Source: Sipunculus nudus
Taxonomy: Eukaryota > Annelida > Sipuncula > Golfingiida > Sipunculidae
Direction: 5' to 3'
DNA length: 64,000 nucleotides
Assembly (NCBI GenBank): GCA_026874595.1
Contig: CM049318.1
Location: forward strand, 29,290,956-29,354,955
Part shown: piece after piece, positions 1 through 10,365 of the stretch
Layout: each line of letters starts with the position of its first letter
Numbering within the stretch: position 1 is the first letter of the stretch
The notes under the pieces: generated by a model
What the model was told of the DNA's origin: nothing
Seen by the model: only the letters and a program-made list of their open reading frames with translations
Databases searched by the model: none
Position numbers and translations under genes: made by a program

Positions 1-135
1 CAAAACTGTCATAAATTGTCATGTTTCCATCACTATTGGTATTCATTATGATACTTGTGATTCGTTTATATTCTGTTAAAGATGTATAAAAAAATAAAAT
101 ACAATATGAAATGAAACACATGCTTTCTGCCTTAC

Positions 136-634
136 CAGAAACGTTTTCTGTCGGCCTCACTGACTTCGGCAAGTACCACGCATAATGGCACCGACTTATA
201 ATTTGCCCTGACTCCAATCGGAAGCAGATTGTTGCATGATGTGAATGAACCTGTAGCTAGCAGCACCTTCTTGCACAGGAACTTCAGTCCAGTGTCTGTT
301 AGGATTTGCAGCACTTTAGATCCCTCTGTGTTGACCTCCGTGACATCACGTACTATGTCACGTATAACGTCACAGTCTTGCTTTCGTGCGATCAATAATT
401 CTGCCTCTACCAAACATCTAGGGTTAAGGTAACCTGTCCAGCCATGGCGTAGGATTGCTTGATCGTTGTTGTTAAAGTTGAAGTAGTCAAGGCTGTATTT
501 AGATTTAATTGCAGACCAGTTTGCTATTGTAGCTGGTACTCTCATTTTTATAAGGGTGCGAGCTGAATCAACACTTAATGGATCATCTACGGGTGCAACA
601 GTTAGACACCCAACATCTTCATAAAAGGCGATAC
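136..634 (-). CDS. FAD-dependent oxidoreductase copy A, exon 3 (gene continues off left edge)
   Basis: This is the third exon of a DAO-type FAD-dependent oxidoreductase (sarcosine oxidase / N-methyl amino acid oxidase-like). It is read from an acceptor (AATAG before GTATCGCC) to a donor (TTCTG before gtaagg). The 499 bases stay open in the frame set by exon 2: the split codon G|GT gives the QAG-IAFYEDVG junction seen in this family, where 'FYE.VG.L' follows the FAD-binding half. Further on the exon carries VLLATGSFTSCNNLLP, the usual segment that closes the substrate/FAD domain. It ends in a two-base partial codon after KRF, matching the one-base start of exon 4 in copy B. The rest of the gene should lie to the left of the window. 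All three visible exons are open and in phase, so this copy may be functional. The exact substrate cannot be read from the sequence. Confidence 0.85.
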
Positions 635-963
635 CTATTAATTATTGATATAATCACCTAACATAAGTGAATCATACAGAAATGGATGACATTAGTGATG
701 ATTAAGTTTGACAAGGAGTGATATTTGGAATTATTGGATGAACATCCATTTTTTTTAATTTGCAAGGTGGCCTCCTTCTGGTAAGGATGATGCACCTTAT
801 GGTAGCTTATGAAAACTTGTATAAAAATACATGACCCAACTACAGAATTAAATTGAAAGGAAGTATAACGTAAGAAAATCTTCAAGCATCTCGGAAAAAT
901 CACTTAATATGCAATTTAAACTGAGAAAATTAAAAAAAACACGATATCTTTTAATTAATAGTA
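635..963. other. Intron 2 of copy A, left part
   Basis: AT-rich intronic DNA between exon 3 and the left end of the Tigger-like element. I see no coding or repeat structure in it. Confidence 0.5.
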
Positions 964-1459
964 CAGTGGTGCGCCGTTCATCCGAAGACCGTTTATCCGA
1001 AATTGAAACTTGAAAACCCGAAATTATGAGCGTTTATCCGAATATTTTACAAATGAAAATTTGGTCATCTGAAAATAATGTAGAGTAGAACGCCTGCTAA
1101 CGGTCACGCCTCAATAACGGTCAATACGTCTATAACGGTCAGATTTTCCGGTCCCGAATTTTCGACTGTTATATTTCATAATCATTTTGTTGTTGATTAC
1201 TTTCACTTATCTATTCCGTATAAGGCCAGGCCCCTCGGTCCAGCAGGCCGGGAAACGCTTCATTGACAGTCAAGGGCAGTGACTCCGTGACAAGGCCTCA
1301 ACAAATTGAGCGTCCACTTCTGACCTAAATATTATCACACAAGTGTCTGCTCTCACATATTACTGTCTGTTAATGACTGCCTGGATAAAGGTAACCACTC
1401 GATCGTGACTGAGTTGTTTGACACGTAGCCAGCGTCGTACTACCCCACTCAGATTCATT

Positions 1460-1534
1460 AGTATGCAAAATAGTAAGGCATGTGTGCCCACCTGCGTGTA
1501 TGTTTGGGAATCAGTCGTGCGAGCCGGATCTTAA
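1460..1534 (+). repeat. 75-bp direct repeat, left copy (probable LINE target-site duplication)
   Basis: 75 bases, beginning agtatgcaaaatagtaagg and ending ggatcttaa, are identical to 7379-7453. The two copies bracket the two LINE ORFs and sit inside the smaller TIR element, as expected for target DNA duplicated on insertion. Confidence 0.8.
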
Positions 1535-1944
1535 GGGTCAAGGTCACGAGGGGCGCAGACGTGATTTTTTAGGCTCCTGGATAAACTTCTCAATATGCTT
1601 GATAATAACCTTCATCGAGGTAAAAAAAATCACCAAAATACCTTGAAATTCATTGATAGGTGGACACTAAACCAACTGGTGTGCTTAAGTCTACTTGGAT
1701 AGCCGAAAACCCTGACTTATTTTGTGTTCTTTCCTGGGACGCCTTATATCGCTCAAAACAAAATTTCAAATGGCGCGCTCATGAGGATTATACGATGGGA
1801 TCTTGCGTACTCGGATTTTGCTGACTGAAAATCCATTCATTACATCTGCGAATGGCCAACCACCGAAAAGACATGTAAGTTGTTTTAGCTTGCCACAACT
1901 GTCTATTTATTCCCTGTAAAACTACGTAGTAAATAGTCTTAACT

Positions 1945-3603
1945 ATGGACTATGCGGGAGGTCTTGATCATAGCCCAGTGAGAACTAGTGACATAATTGG
2001 TGAGGCGCTGGGCGTTGTTAATCATCCTAACCACGTCAATCAAAATATAGAAACAGATGATAGCCTGCTAGGATGGATCAAGGAAACTTTATACCCATTA
2101 GTAATTTTACCCAAAGAAGAGTTCCTCGATCAGTGTTTATCAGCCATCCATCATGGTGGAGTCGATCTTGATAACGTCAGGAATGTTCTATTCTCTACTG
2201 TTCAGGGTAAACCAAACTTTCCTGGTGGTAGTCTTATTAAAAGAAAGGTCACAAGACACAACCCCCAAGCTCACGCCCGAAAGCTGGCAGGGGACTGTTA
2301 TATCCTGATTGACTTCATATTCGGAAATAATGCGGAAATTATAACAGATGTGCTAAGTGGATATTCAAATAGTAAACAATCTGATCCAAATCTGAACACA
2401 ACATGCGACCAGCCACCCCTCGTGTACGACCATTTAGCACTTAATGTTAGTGACATCACCGCCTCAATAAGCGATTCAGTATCTGTTATGAAGTCTGATT
2501 ATTCTGAACTGAAGAAATCTTGTGACACAAGATTTTCATATATATTATCACGTGATGAATCTGTTAAAGGAGAATTAAAGAATATTCACTCTCTATTGTC
2601 AAACATTACCTCTACCATGTGGCAGGAAATTGGGGGTTTACGCCAGGAAGTGGCCGAGTGTAAAGGCACAGTCGGCAGTTTGCAAAAAGACATGGCGGCT
2701 CTAAAGAGAAATCATGTAACCATACAAGAAAACTTTACCGAATTCAAAACTGCTTCGGATAATACACAATCATCGCTACGGGGTGAATTCAAAAGAATAA
2801 AAAAGTCAATGCGAGACCTGGAGGCTGAGACTGACTCAATAATGTTAAAGACCAGCTCTATTACTCGCAGTATCACGTTCATGAGAGAGCAGTTGTTACA
2901 GTACAGCTCTGATCAACCCGTGGTGACAAGTGTGCTCAATCAGACGTATCCTAGCGCAAGGCCGGACTATCAACAAGTAAACGCAACAAACACAGAACGG
3001 GGGCGCAGTGTTAGCGGTCCAGTTAGATCGTACAGCGAAGTAGCGGTAAATGTCCCAGTGTCTCGCCAGGTGGCTGCGACGCGATGTGAAGTAGACAATT
3101 CAATTTCGGACACACCTGTTGTGGTCAACACTGGGAATGTCCCAGACGTACAAGCTGAACCGCCAATGGAAACAGAGGCACCGTCCAATTCATATGAAGA
3201 TCATGCCACCGATTGTAACCATGACGAAAGCAGGACAGGTGGATGTGGAACCCCAGAACGAGGTGCAGATGAACGGCAGAGAAACAATGGTCCTACGACT
3301 GAAAGTAATCGGATAAATGTTGTGGTTAGCTCACGCCCAAATTATAATGAGTGGGATCCTCCTGAATGCGAGTTTTACATTGGCAGAATAAGAAAGTCTG
3401 TGAATCGACAGAGGGCACTCAGATATATTGTTACAGGTGGCATTGAGGTGATTGACTTTCGCATACTCAGGTCCAGAAACGGTGATTTTAATTGTGGTTA
3501 CTTACGGGTGCCACGTGACTTCTGTAGCAGTGTAATGAGTGACCGTTTCTGGCCAGAAGGTGTTTATGCAAGGCGTTGGAGACCAAGGGTTAAAATGAAA
3601 TAA
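1945..3603 (+). CDS. LINE ORF1 protein: novel-looking N-terminal domain, coiled coil, C-terminal RRM-like domain
   Basis: 552 codons from ATG to TAA. Three zones are visible. Residues about 30-135 form a compact, likely helical region (LLGWIKETLYPLVILPKEEF, then HARKLAGDCYILIDFIFG) that I cannot place in a family. Residues about 150-310 are rich in heptad-like leucine, lysine and glutamate patterns and probably form a coiled coil for oligomerisation. After a polar linker, residues about 450-552 (FYIGRIRKSVN … GYLRVPRDF … FWPEGVYARRW) have the alternating strand-helix pattern and 'WP.gv..rrw' ending common in ORF1 proteins of invertebrate LINEs, probably an RNA-binding RRM-like fold. There is no CCHC knuckle. 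The product would bind element RNA as a chaperone. Its stop lies 56 bases before ORF2, which must be translated separately or by reinitiation. Confidence 0.8.
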   Translation: MDYAGGLDHSPVRTSDIIGEALGVVNHPNHVNQNIETDDSLLGWIKETLYPLVILPKEEFLDQCLSAIHHGGVDLDNVRNVLFSTVQGKPNFPGGSLIKRKVTRHNPQAHARKLAGDCYILIDFIFGNNAEIITDVLSGYSNSKQSDPNLNTTCDQPPLVYDHLALNVSDITASISDSVSVMKSDYSELKKSCDTRFSYILSRDESVKGELKNIHSLLSNITSTMWQEIGGLRQEVAECKGTVGSLQKDMAALKRNHVTIQENFTEFKTASDNTQSSLRGEFKRIKKSMRDLEAETDSIMLKTSSITRSITFMREQLLQYSSDQPVVTSVLNQTYPSARPDYQQVNATNTERGRSVSGPVRSYSEVAVNVPVSRQVAATRCEVDNSISDTPVVVNTGNVPDVQAEPPMETEAPSNSYEDHATDCNHDESRTGGCGTPERGADERQRNNGPTTESNRINVVVSSRPNYNEWDPPECEFYIGRIRKSVNRQRALRYIVTGGIEVIDFRILRSRNGDFNCGYLRVPRDFCSSVMSDRFWPEGVYARRWRPRVKMK

Positions 3604-3659
3604 ATTAATTTCTTTTATATTATATGCTTATGTAACCCGCATCTTCCACATTCTATAAT

Positions 3660-6600
3660 ATGACAAAAAAGAGTAAGCCATTCTGTATCTCAAACTTTAA
3701 TGTAAGGGGTATTATGCCTAGTACTGTGTACTTGTCAAACATTCTTGACAAGTATTCTGTTGATGTATGTTGTATATCGGAGCATTGGCTGTTCCCTGAT
3801 AACCTGTGCTTTCTCAATTCCATACATTTCAACTATGATGGTTATGGCGTTTCTGATAAATCGTTAGACCCATATGTGTCTCACCGGCGTGGTAAAGGAG
3901 GTGTTGCCATCCTGTGGAAGCGTGAACTTAGTAAATTCATCAGTCGCATTAATGACATAAATGACGATCGTATCCTTGGGGTATTACTGCGGCTTCCGGG
4001 GTCGCTTCCCTTTATCTTATTGAATGTATATATGCCAAGTTCTAGTTATTCATACTCATTGTACACTGAATATGTTGAGAAACTTTATAGCATTGTGCAT
4101 GAATATGGTCACGGGTATAATTTTATAATAATGGGTGACCTCAATTGTGAGCTAAGCGGTCCGAGTTATAGTTGCGCATTACAGTTGAGGGGAGATTTAA
4201 TGCAGAAGTTTATGCTTGATAATGATCTAATATCTCTTTGTGTGCAGTCAACTCGCACAGGGCCTGCTTACACTTTCGACCCTTACGATGACGGTTCCCA
4301 TAGATCAATGATAGATCATATTTTGATACCCATTGATTATCATGACAGTGCCAGTTGTGAGATTTTAGATGATTCCCATCTTAATACATCTGACCATTTA
4401 CCGGTCTTAACCAAGATTATGATACCTGAAGCAGCGTATGCTATCCCGACAGAACGTCATGTGTTGAATTGGAAAAAAATAAAAGCAAATGGTAATGATG
4501 TTTTGTATAGGAATAAATTAGATGGTGCTCTTAATTTGATCTGTGTTCCAACAGAACAGGATGCTGAGCCAGATAAATTGTCACGTTACTATGATGACAT
4601 TATAACGTCACTACGCACAGCTGGCGATAGTGCCATTCCCCCAAAGAAACGCAGGCCGTATCTTAAGCCTAAATGGTCATCGCATTTAAAGCCCCTCCAT
4701 GACAAAATGAAACTTGCACGAGCGCATTGGCTCGATGAAGGCAGACCACGTGGCGAGGCGTTTCCTTCATATTCTTATTATAAGGAGTGTAAGCGAGATT
4801 TTCGTAAACAGCTGAGGAAAATTTACGAAGAACAAGAACGGGCCCTTTTTGAACAAGTTGATAATTTTTCTGAAATAGATGTGGACAAATTTTGGTACTC
4901 TATACGGAAACGGAATAGAAAAACACACAAATCTAACAGTGGCGTGCGATTTGAGCTGAAAATGGAGAGAGACCCCTTCAAAATTTGTGAAGGGTGGGCC
5001 AATCACTTCCAGTCGCTATACTCCGATAATGATTATGCACATTATGATGATCAGTTCAAACTTGCCACTGAGGATATATTGGAGTATTACAAACGTAAGT
5101 CTCCACTCAATTATAATCCCTTTCTTGATGACCCCGTTACTGTAACTGAATTATTAAAGGCTATTAGGGGCCTAAAAACCAGGAAGGCTGGTGGGTTCGA
5201 TGGTATAGTGAATGAGCACATTTTGCACGGAGGCAGATCGCTTCAGAATCATCTTGTTAATTTGTTTAACTTTATCTTGCGTTTAGAAATGGTACCAGCT
5301 GCTATGAAAAATGGTCTTATCATAACTATTCTCAAGAACCCCCACAAAAGTAATTCCGATCCTAATAACTATAGGGGAATTACCTTGTTGCCATGTATTT
5401 ATAAATTGATGGAGCTGGTTTTTCGGCACCGTATTGATCGTTTTATTTCTGTGCAAGGATTACGCTTCCCGGATGATATGCAGTGTGCCTTTAGGCAAGG
5501 TATAGGAGCAATAAACGCCTCATATCATCTCCAAGAATGTGTAGCTCATTGTGTCGAACGTCAATCCAAGGTTTATGCCTGCCTGCTCGACAGCAGCAAG
5601 GCTTTCGACAGAGTGTGGCATACGGGACTATTCGTGAAACTTTTTGACTTCGGTATCAACGGGAAAATGTGGCGCGTAGTTTTAAATAGCTACACAGATA
5701 TGAGGAGCGCTGTATATTATGAGGGTATTACTAGTAGATGGTTTAATTTATCACAGTCCGTAAGGCAGGGGGGTGTTTTATCCCCATGGTTATATAATCT
5801 TTTTATTAATGACTTGCTAATTCAGTTAAGAAATAGCAGGTACGGGGCAACAATTGGGAACATCTATATTGGTTCACCGACACAAGCAGATGACGTCGCG
5901 CTTTTAGCCCTGTCTCCTGGGGCACTTCAGGAAATGATTAACATCTGCTATGAATATTCTCGTAAGTGGAGATTTATCTTTAACGCAGATAAAACTGCTG
6001 TGATTGTTTTCGGAGAAACAGTACAAGCGTTTAATTCAAATGAACACAGACGAAATTGGAAATTAGGGGGAATTTCACTTAAACAAACTAGAACTGCAAA
6101 ACACTTAGGTATAATACTGAATTCTAGTTTTGCCGCCAGGGACCTTATAGCAAATTCCTGTAGGAATGGAAGGGGTATGTTTCTATCCCTTCTGGGAGCG
6201 GGAGTGCGTCCCCTTGGGTTAAATCCCCTAACCAGCGTTAAGCTATACAAGACGTGTGTTTTATCAAAGGCTTTGTACGGCTGCGAACTTTGGTGCTCGC
6301 TAAGCGATAACGACATGTTAAATTTAGAACGCATGCACAGGTTCTGCGCCAAATTGATACAAGGACTGCCAAGTCGTGTACACTCTGTAGTATGCTTAAG
6401 TATGCTCGGGTTACCTTCTATTACAGCTTTTACTGATAGACAAAAATTACTTTTTCTTGGCAGACTTTGCTTTGGTAATTCATGTACAACTTCATCTAGA
6501 ATATTCAGGTACAGAATATTGTCTAACTTGGGACGTCAAGGGAGTATTTTTGGTAGTACAGGAGATATGCTTCGTATCCTTGATAAATATGATTTAATAG

Positions 6601-7193
6601 AATACATAATGCTTTATTTTTCAACAGGTTCTTTCCCTGGTAAGAAACAATGGAATGAGATTATTACCTCTGCCATTGTGGCTAAGGAAGCTGAGCGGTT
6701 CGGCAATATGTGTAATGAGATGTCAGATCTCCATGTCTTTAATTCTGTTCACAATGATTACATGATTCCCTCATTACTGTGGTATTATGCTAGAGACATA
6801 CCTAGCTCTCTGTCAGGTTTCGCTCTTATGGTCAAACTCATTGCATGCTGTAATTTGCTGGTTGATCCTGATGTATTTAATTTATGTCACTTTTGCGGAA
6901 GGAGCTACAACAATGCAACCTTCCATGGTATGATGGTATGTGACGCCACCGCGGGATATAGAGAGAAACTTTGGTGTTTCATAAATGATTATTTAAACAT
7001 ATTTGCAGCTGGGTACCTTAACAGCTTGAGCGAGGATGAGTTATTTCTAATCTTATTTGGTAAAGCCTTTCCTCTGATAGAGGACACCGAGCACCTTTTA
7101 TTTATGTATAAAACATCACTGTTTCTAAAAGATGTATTGCCAGTAATATGCGAACTATGGCCTACTGAACTGAAGTTTCTGATCTCTAGTTGA
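3660..7193 (+). CDS. LINE ORF2 polyprotein: APE endonuclease and reverse transcriptase
   Basis: 1177 codons, uninterrupted. The N-terminal endonuclease (about residues 8-255) shows FNVRG, SEHWLF, GDLNC, DHILIP and SDHLPVL, the order of metal- and phosphate-contacting motifs in APE-type LINE nucleases. The reverse transcriptase (about 500-830) shows NYRGITLLP, the catalytic DSSKAFDRVWH block near 643, RQGGVLSPW near 701, QADDVALLA near 743 (the first residue of the YxDD box is Q/A-type) and KHLGIILN near 815. Near residues 1076-1095 CHFCGR…FHGMMVC resembles a C-terminal zinc-binding motif. The protein would nick target DNA and reverse-transcribe the element's RNA in place. No frameshift or stop is seen. 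Confidence 0.93.
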   Translation: MTKKSKPFCISNFNVRGIMPSTVYLSNILDKYSVDVCCISEHWLFPDNLCFLNSIHFNYDGYGVSDKSLDPYVSHRRGKGGVAILWKRELSKFISRINDINDDRILGVLLRLPGSLPFILLNVYMPSSSYSYSLYTEYVEKLYSIVHEYGHGYNFIIMGDLNCELSGPSYSCALQLRGDLMQKFMLDNDLISLCVQSTRTGPAYTFDPYDDGSHRSMIDHILIPIDYHDSASCEILDDSHLNTSDHLPVLTKIMIPEAAYAIPTERHVLNWKKIKANGNDVLYRNKLDGALNLICVPTEQDAEPDKLSRYYDDIITSLRTAGDSAIPPKKRRPYLKPKWSSHLKPLHDKMKLARAHWLDEGRPRGEAFPSYSYYKECKRDFRKQLRKIYEEQERALFEQVDNFSEIDVDKFWYSIRKRNRKTHKSNSGVRFELKMERDPFKICEGWANHFQSLYSDNDYAHYDDQFKLATEDILEYYKRKSPLNYNPFLDDPVTVTELLKAIRGLKTRKAGGFDGIVNEHILHGGRSLQNHLVNLFNFILRLEMVPAAMKNGLIITILKNPHKSNSDPNNYRGITLLPCIYKLMELVFRHRIDRFISVQGLRFPDDMQCAFRQGIGAINASYHLQECVAHCVERQSKVYACLLDSSKAFDRVWHTGLFVKLFDFGINGKMWRVVLNSYTDMRSAVYYEGITSRWFNLSQSVRQGGVLSPWLYNLFINDLLIQLRNSRYGATIGNIYIGSPTQADDVALLALSPGALQEMINICYEYSRKWRFIFNADKTAVIVFGETVQAFNSNEHRRNWKLGGISLKQTRTAKHLGIILNSSFAARDLIANSCRNGRGMFLSLLGAGVRPLGLNPLTSVKLYKTCVLSKALYGCELWCSLSDNDMLNLERMHRFCAKLIQGLPSRVHSVVCLSMLGLPSITAFTDRQKLLFLGRLCFGNSCTTSSRIFRYRILSNLGRQGSIFGSTGDMLRILDKYDLIEYIMLYFSTGSFPGKKQWNEIITSAIVAKEAERFGNMCNEMSDLHVFNSVHNDYMIPSLLWYYARDIPSSLSGFALMVKLIACCNLLVDPDVFNLCHFCGRSYNNATFHGMMVCDATAGYREKLWCFINDYLNIFAAGYLNSLSEDELFLILFGKAFPLIEDTEHLLFMYKTSLFLKDVLPVICELWPTELKFLISS

Positions 7194-7378
7194 GAACATC
7201 CTTCAGGACACTCACCTTACTGTAAACAGGATGGTAAATGATGTGCTTTAATGAAATGACATTATTTTCATGTTCTTCTTCTCACCGACTTTGTTTCTGC
7301 TCTGCAATCTATTGTGTTTGTATTTTTTTGTTGTAATACCTTTGTATCTCTTCGATATCGGAGGAATAAAATGATTAC

Positions 7379-7453
7379 AGTATGCAAAATAGTAAGGCAT
7401 GTGTGCCCACCTGCGTGTATGTTTGGGAATCAGTCGTGCGAGCCGGATCTTAA
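7379..7453 (+). repeat. 75-bp direct repeat, right copy
   Basis: Identical to 1460-1534 over 75 bases. Both flanks diverge at once (gggtca after the left copy, tcaggg after this one). It starts directly after the LINE 3' end. Confidence 0.8.
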
Positions 7454-8278
7454 TCAGGGTGTTTGTCATTTAATTAACGAATGACAACCAGGCGGTCCCG
7501 ATAATTACGTCATCAGAAAAACGTTAGGCAAACTGTGGATCTTTAAGATATCTTTAATGTCCTTGTGAACACGCACATCAAACGAAAATATTGCGGCAAA
7601 CATCGCGCTATTCACTCAGACATGAATAATTATGAATGCAAAATAAACATTGTTACATGTATAAAATGTTACGCAAACTCTTTTTTAATAACAAATACTG
7701 TATTTGTATATATTGTTGGTAATTGATATAAATAGGGTTGACGTGATCGTATATATTTTATTTTTTTATTGATAACAGTAATTATACTAATGCTCTTTAT
7801 ATACGTTTATTTTATTGATTGTAATAAAGATTTGACCTTGGATTCATGTTACATTTAACCACCCGTTCCTGGTCAAGTCCTGTATAACGGCCACTCCTGT
7901 ATTAAGGCCACCTTCAACAAGACACGATGGTGACCGTGATACAGGCGTTCTACTATATATTGCATCGGAAGAGCAGATCGTCGCGCGTCTATTTATTCCC
8001 GGCACCGACTTATTAATGAATGCATCACCGGTTGTTGAGTTGGTGGTGTGACAACACCTGATCACCCAGGTTGTGCACACGCAGCCAAACCTTCCCTGGG
8101 ACTTCAACTAATTTATGCAGTGAAAACAACGACCGGTCAGGTCACCTAATTTACCTTTTGTCGTTACTTGTCGGGTTGTTCAAACTGGTAAACCATCCGG
8201 CGATGACAGTAGAAGATTCTGTGCTGATAGGGTAGGACTCTGATTCGTTTGAACGTGTACTCATCTGAGCAGTCGGAG

Positions 8279-8356
8279 ATGGAGTCGGGGTCTCGCAAAC
8301 TCAAGCGACATGTTCTGTCACTTGAAGACAAGCGCTTTATTTCTCAAGCATCTTAG
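8279..8356 (+). pseudogene. Transposase N-terminus remnant, pogo/CENP-B-type HTH
   Basis: A short frame from ATG reads RKLKRHVLSLEDKRFISQAS then a stop. 'KRK.LSLEDK..II' is how the N-terminal helix-turn-helix of Tigger/pogo transposases begins. No later transposase domain is visible before the right end of the element, so only a scrap survives. It supports the family call made from the terminal repeats. Confidence 0.5.
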
Positions 8357-8839
8357 AGACACGTGACGGAATCACAGTTGGTCACAGTTGAGTTCATTGT
8401 TGGCATATAAACCATAAGTGACACCTAAAACTGTCGTCACAAGCTAAGGGACTTCAGGGAACTGATGCAAGACATGCAGGTTTCAAAGATGCGCACGACG
8501 TCTAATGACGAGTTAGTTAAACTGTTCGCACATAGGGGCAGTATAGAGGCGGTTAAATTGTTCTGGCGGATAACCATACGAGGGAATAACTGGTTCATGT
8601 GCTTCAATGATAAATAATCTTAATAAGTAGTTAAAAATATAATATTAATAATTACCCGAATGAACGTTTGATTTGTTCAATCTACGTATAACGTATCCAA
8701 GTATTTATCACTTATTATTCCGTTCTGGTTCCTTTTTATAACTCAGAAAGCTAACCGAAGTCCGTGACACCGTGCCACAATTCGGTTATCCGAACAAAAC
8801 CCTATTCCCCGAGATGTCTGGATGAACAGCGCTCTACTC

Positions 8840-9214
8840 CAATGATAATGGAAAATGAAGAAACAATCCCTTAAAAACAAACTGTATGGTAACAAAAAAG
8901 AGACTTCTTTTCATAATTTCACAGATGTTGAATGAAAGCTGTCGGATATAGTTATTACTGTCCATGAGTTAAAATTCGTGTTAGCGTGTCTTCCACGCCC
9001 GTATTTCCTATATACTTTTGTTATATTTTACTTTTTATGTCGTCTTGCGTGAAGTCGTGTCAAGAAGTGCCAATTAGAATTTTAAGAATGTTTTTTTGGT
9101 CAAACCACCTTATCCAAAGGTAGACTTTTTACCAAATCTATCGAATATATAATTCGTTAACACAATTATAAAATAATTTATAAATAAATGTAATAGGTGA
9201 AGTGAAGTCCGCAC
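8840..9214. other. Intron 2 of copy A, right part
   Basis: AT-rich DNA between the right end of the Tigger-like element and exon 2. Nothing recognisable. Confidence 0.5.
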
Positions 9215-9356
9215 CTGCCTGTCGCTCTATGTCCCTGTAACGACTACTGGACCGTTTGGCCAGGACTTGCCACACTCCCGGCAAAACTTCGTTTGTTATG
9301 CGACCTTGGTCATAGTGAGCACCATATATTGTAATGCTGTCATCAGGTGAGCGCTC
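9215..9356 (-). CDS. FAD-dependent oxidoreductase copy A, exon 2
   Basis: A 142-base exon between the acceptor tgtag and the donor GCAG|gtgcgg. It begins in phase 0, directly continuing exon 1 (…GPEEPK + ERSPDDS…), and ends one base into a codon, which exon 3 completes. It encodes YGAHYDQGRIT, then a conserved W, and ends SSSRYRDIERQA, the part of DAO-fold enzymes that follows the first FAD-binding segment. Homologous exons lie at 58714-58855 and 60327-60468 with the same length and splice borders, but those carry a stop as their second codon and this one does not. The intron to exon 3 is about 8.6 kb because transposons fill it. Confidence 0.82.
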
Positions 9357-10365
9357 CTACATGAAAATGAAACCACATAAAAGCGTGAACTGAGAAGGTA
9401 TATGTTTGAAGGTAGTATCATAGAGAACATGAAGCTCAAAGTGCAGTTTTATGATAAAAAGCCTTCCTCCCTGATACAATTTAAATATCAAGCTAAGTGG
9501 TAAATGAAAAATAAAGTACATGAATATGTTCATTGAATTTTGTTTAGGTAACCATATAAATCTAAGTACTAGCTTTAAGTTTCCCGGTATATTAAATCTC
9601 AATACGTCTTTGTGTGTTGTACTTGCAAGCGCCATTTTTTAAAATAATAAAATTGAAACATCCATACACTCCACCTATTTGTTAAGCAGGATGTATATTA
9701 GGGAGTTGATAGACTGACCAAACCTTTCATTTAAAGTTGCAAATGAGGAGCTCAACATCTTTAACACAATCCATTTCTTCATTAGTATTGTTATCTTTAC
9801 GCTCTGAACAGCGCGTGACCCCCCGGCCCAGTGACCTTCCACTCACACGCTGTAAGAAATAAAAGGATTCTTCAGGTTTGGCAACACCCAGTCAGCTTGC
9901 ACTGGATAAAGTAAAATCTGATTGGCTCTGCGTTTAAAAAAAAAATGGTAGAAAAAAATCTGATTGGCTTAGCGCGCGTGTAAACAAACATTGCTGTGTC
10001 GAGCAAGCACGTGCGGCACGCAACACAGGACAGATAGTGAGGGATAACTGACCTCAGGCAAGTCAGTATACAGACTTTGTTGAAAGCAGACGATTGCATC
10101 GTGTGTATTCAAATTGGGTGAAAAATGTCTGTGTTTCCAAGCGCTTTCCACAGCAGTGCAAAGTGACCGGTACCTCGATGGACACCCGTTTGTGCTGATG
10201 ATACCTGTTTGTGTTTGGTTAAATATAACGCTGGGGGAATTCCACAGAGACAGCACCGCCTGGTGGCTAAACCTGACCGGCAACCGCGGTTTAATGCAGC
10301 AGTTTGTGTAGCGAATAGTTGAGCGTAGCGTAGTCGCTGCTTATTGGGCTTATGTTATCTTTTAC
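9357..10365. other. Intron 1 of copy A
   Basis: About 1.0 kb of AT-rich DNA between exons 2 and 1. It holds a short duplicated phrase (ctgattggct near 9919 and 9961). Short open frames here do not look like protein. Confidence 0.5.

Larger units (their letters stand above)
1535..7378 (+). mobile_element. Full-length non-LTR retrotransposon (LINE) with two open ORFs
   Basis: The element lies between 75-bp perfect direct repeats. It has a 5' leader of about 410 bases, ORF1 (1945-3603), a 56-base spacer, ORF2 (3660-7193) and a 3' UTR of about 185 bases that includes aataaaa (7365-7371) and has no poly-A tail. ORF2 has an apurinic-type endonuclease followed by a reverse transcriptase and a C-terminal Cys/His motif, the layout of CR1/Jockey/I-type LINEs. 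Both frames are intact and the flanking duplication is perfect, so the insertion is young and possibly still competent. I do not assign a clade. Confidence 0.88.
1084..7954. mobile_element. Small TIR element nested in the Tigger-like element and split by the LINE
   Basis: The sequence agtagaacgcctg at 1084-1096 reappears inverted at 7942-7954. Beyond it both sides carry cggtcac and further 'acggtca/ggccac' motifs (1100-1140 and 7875-7935). This is the pattern of a second, non-autonomous Tigger/pogo-type element lying inside the first. Without the LINE and one copy of the 75-bp repeat it would be about 950 bp. No coding region of its own is recognisable. Confidence 0.5.
964..8839. mobile_element. 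Tigger/pogo-like DNA transposon, outermost of three nested elements
   Basis: The left end (cagtggtgcgccgttcatcc at 964-983) and the reverse complement of the right end (gagtagagcgctgttcatcc, from 8839 down) match at 16 of 20 positions. Both continue into 'tta/atccga'-type subterminal motifs, as in Tigger/pogo elements of the Tc1-mariner superfamily. The left end follows TA; the right TA is not preserved. A short transposase-like start is present at 8279. With the inserted LINE and its duplication removed the element is about 2 kb. It sits in intron 2 of copy A. The ends are seen directly; the family assignment is from memory of Tigger-type TIRs. Confidence 0.6.

Noticed and set aside
4767-5006. 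Minus-strand frame inside the LINE
   Set aside because: It is antisense to the intact ORF2 and has no motif of its own.
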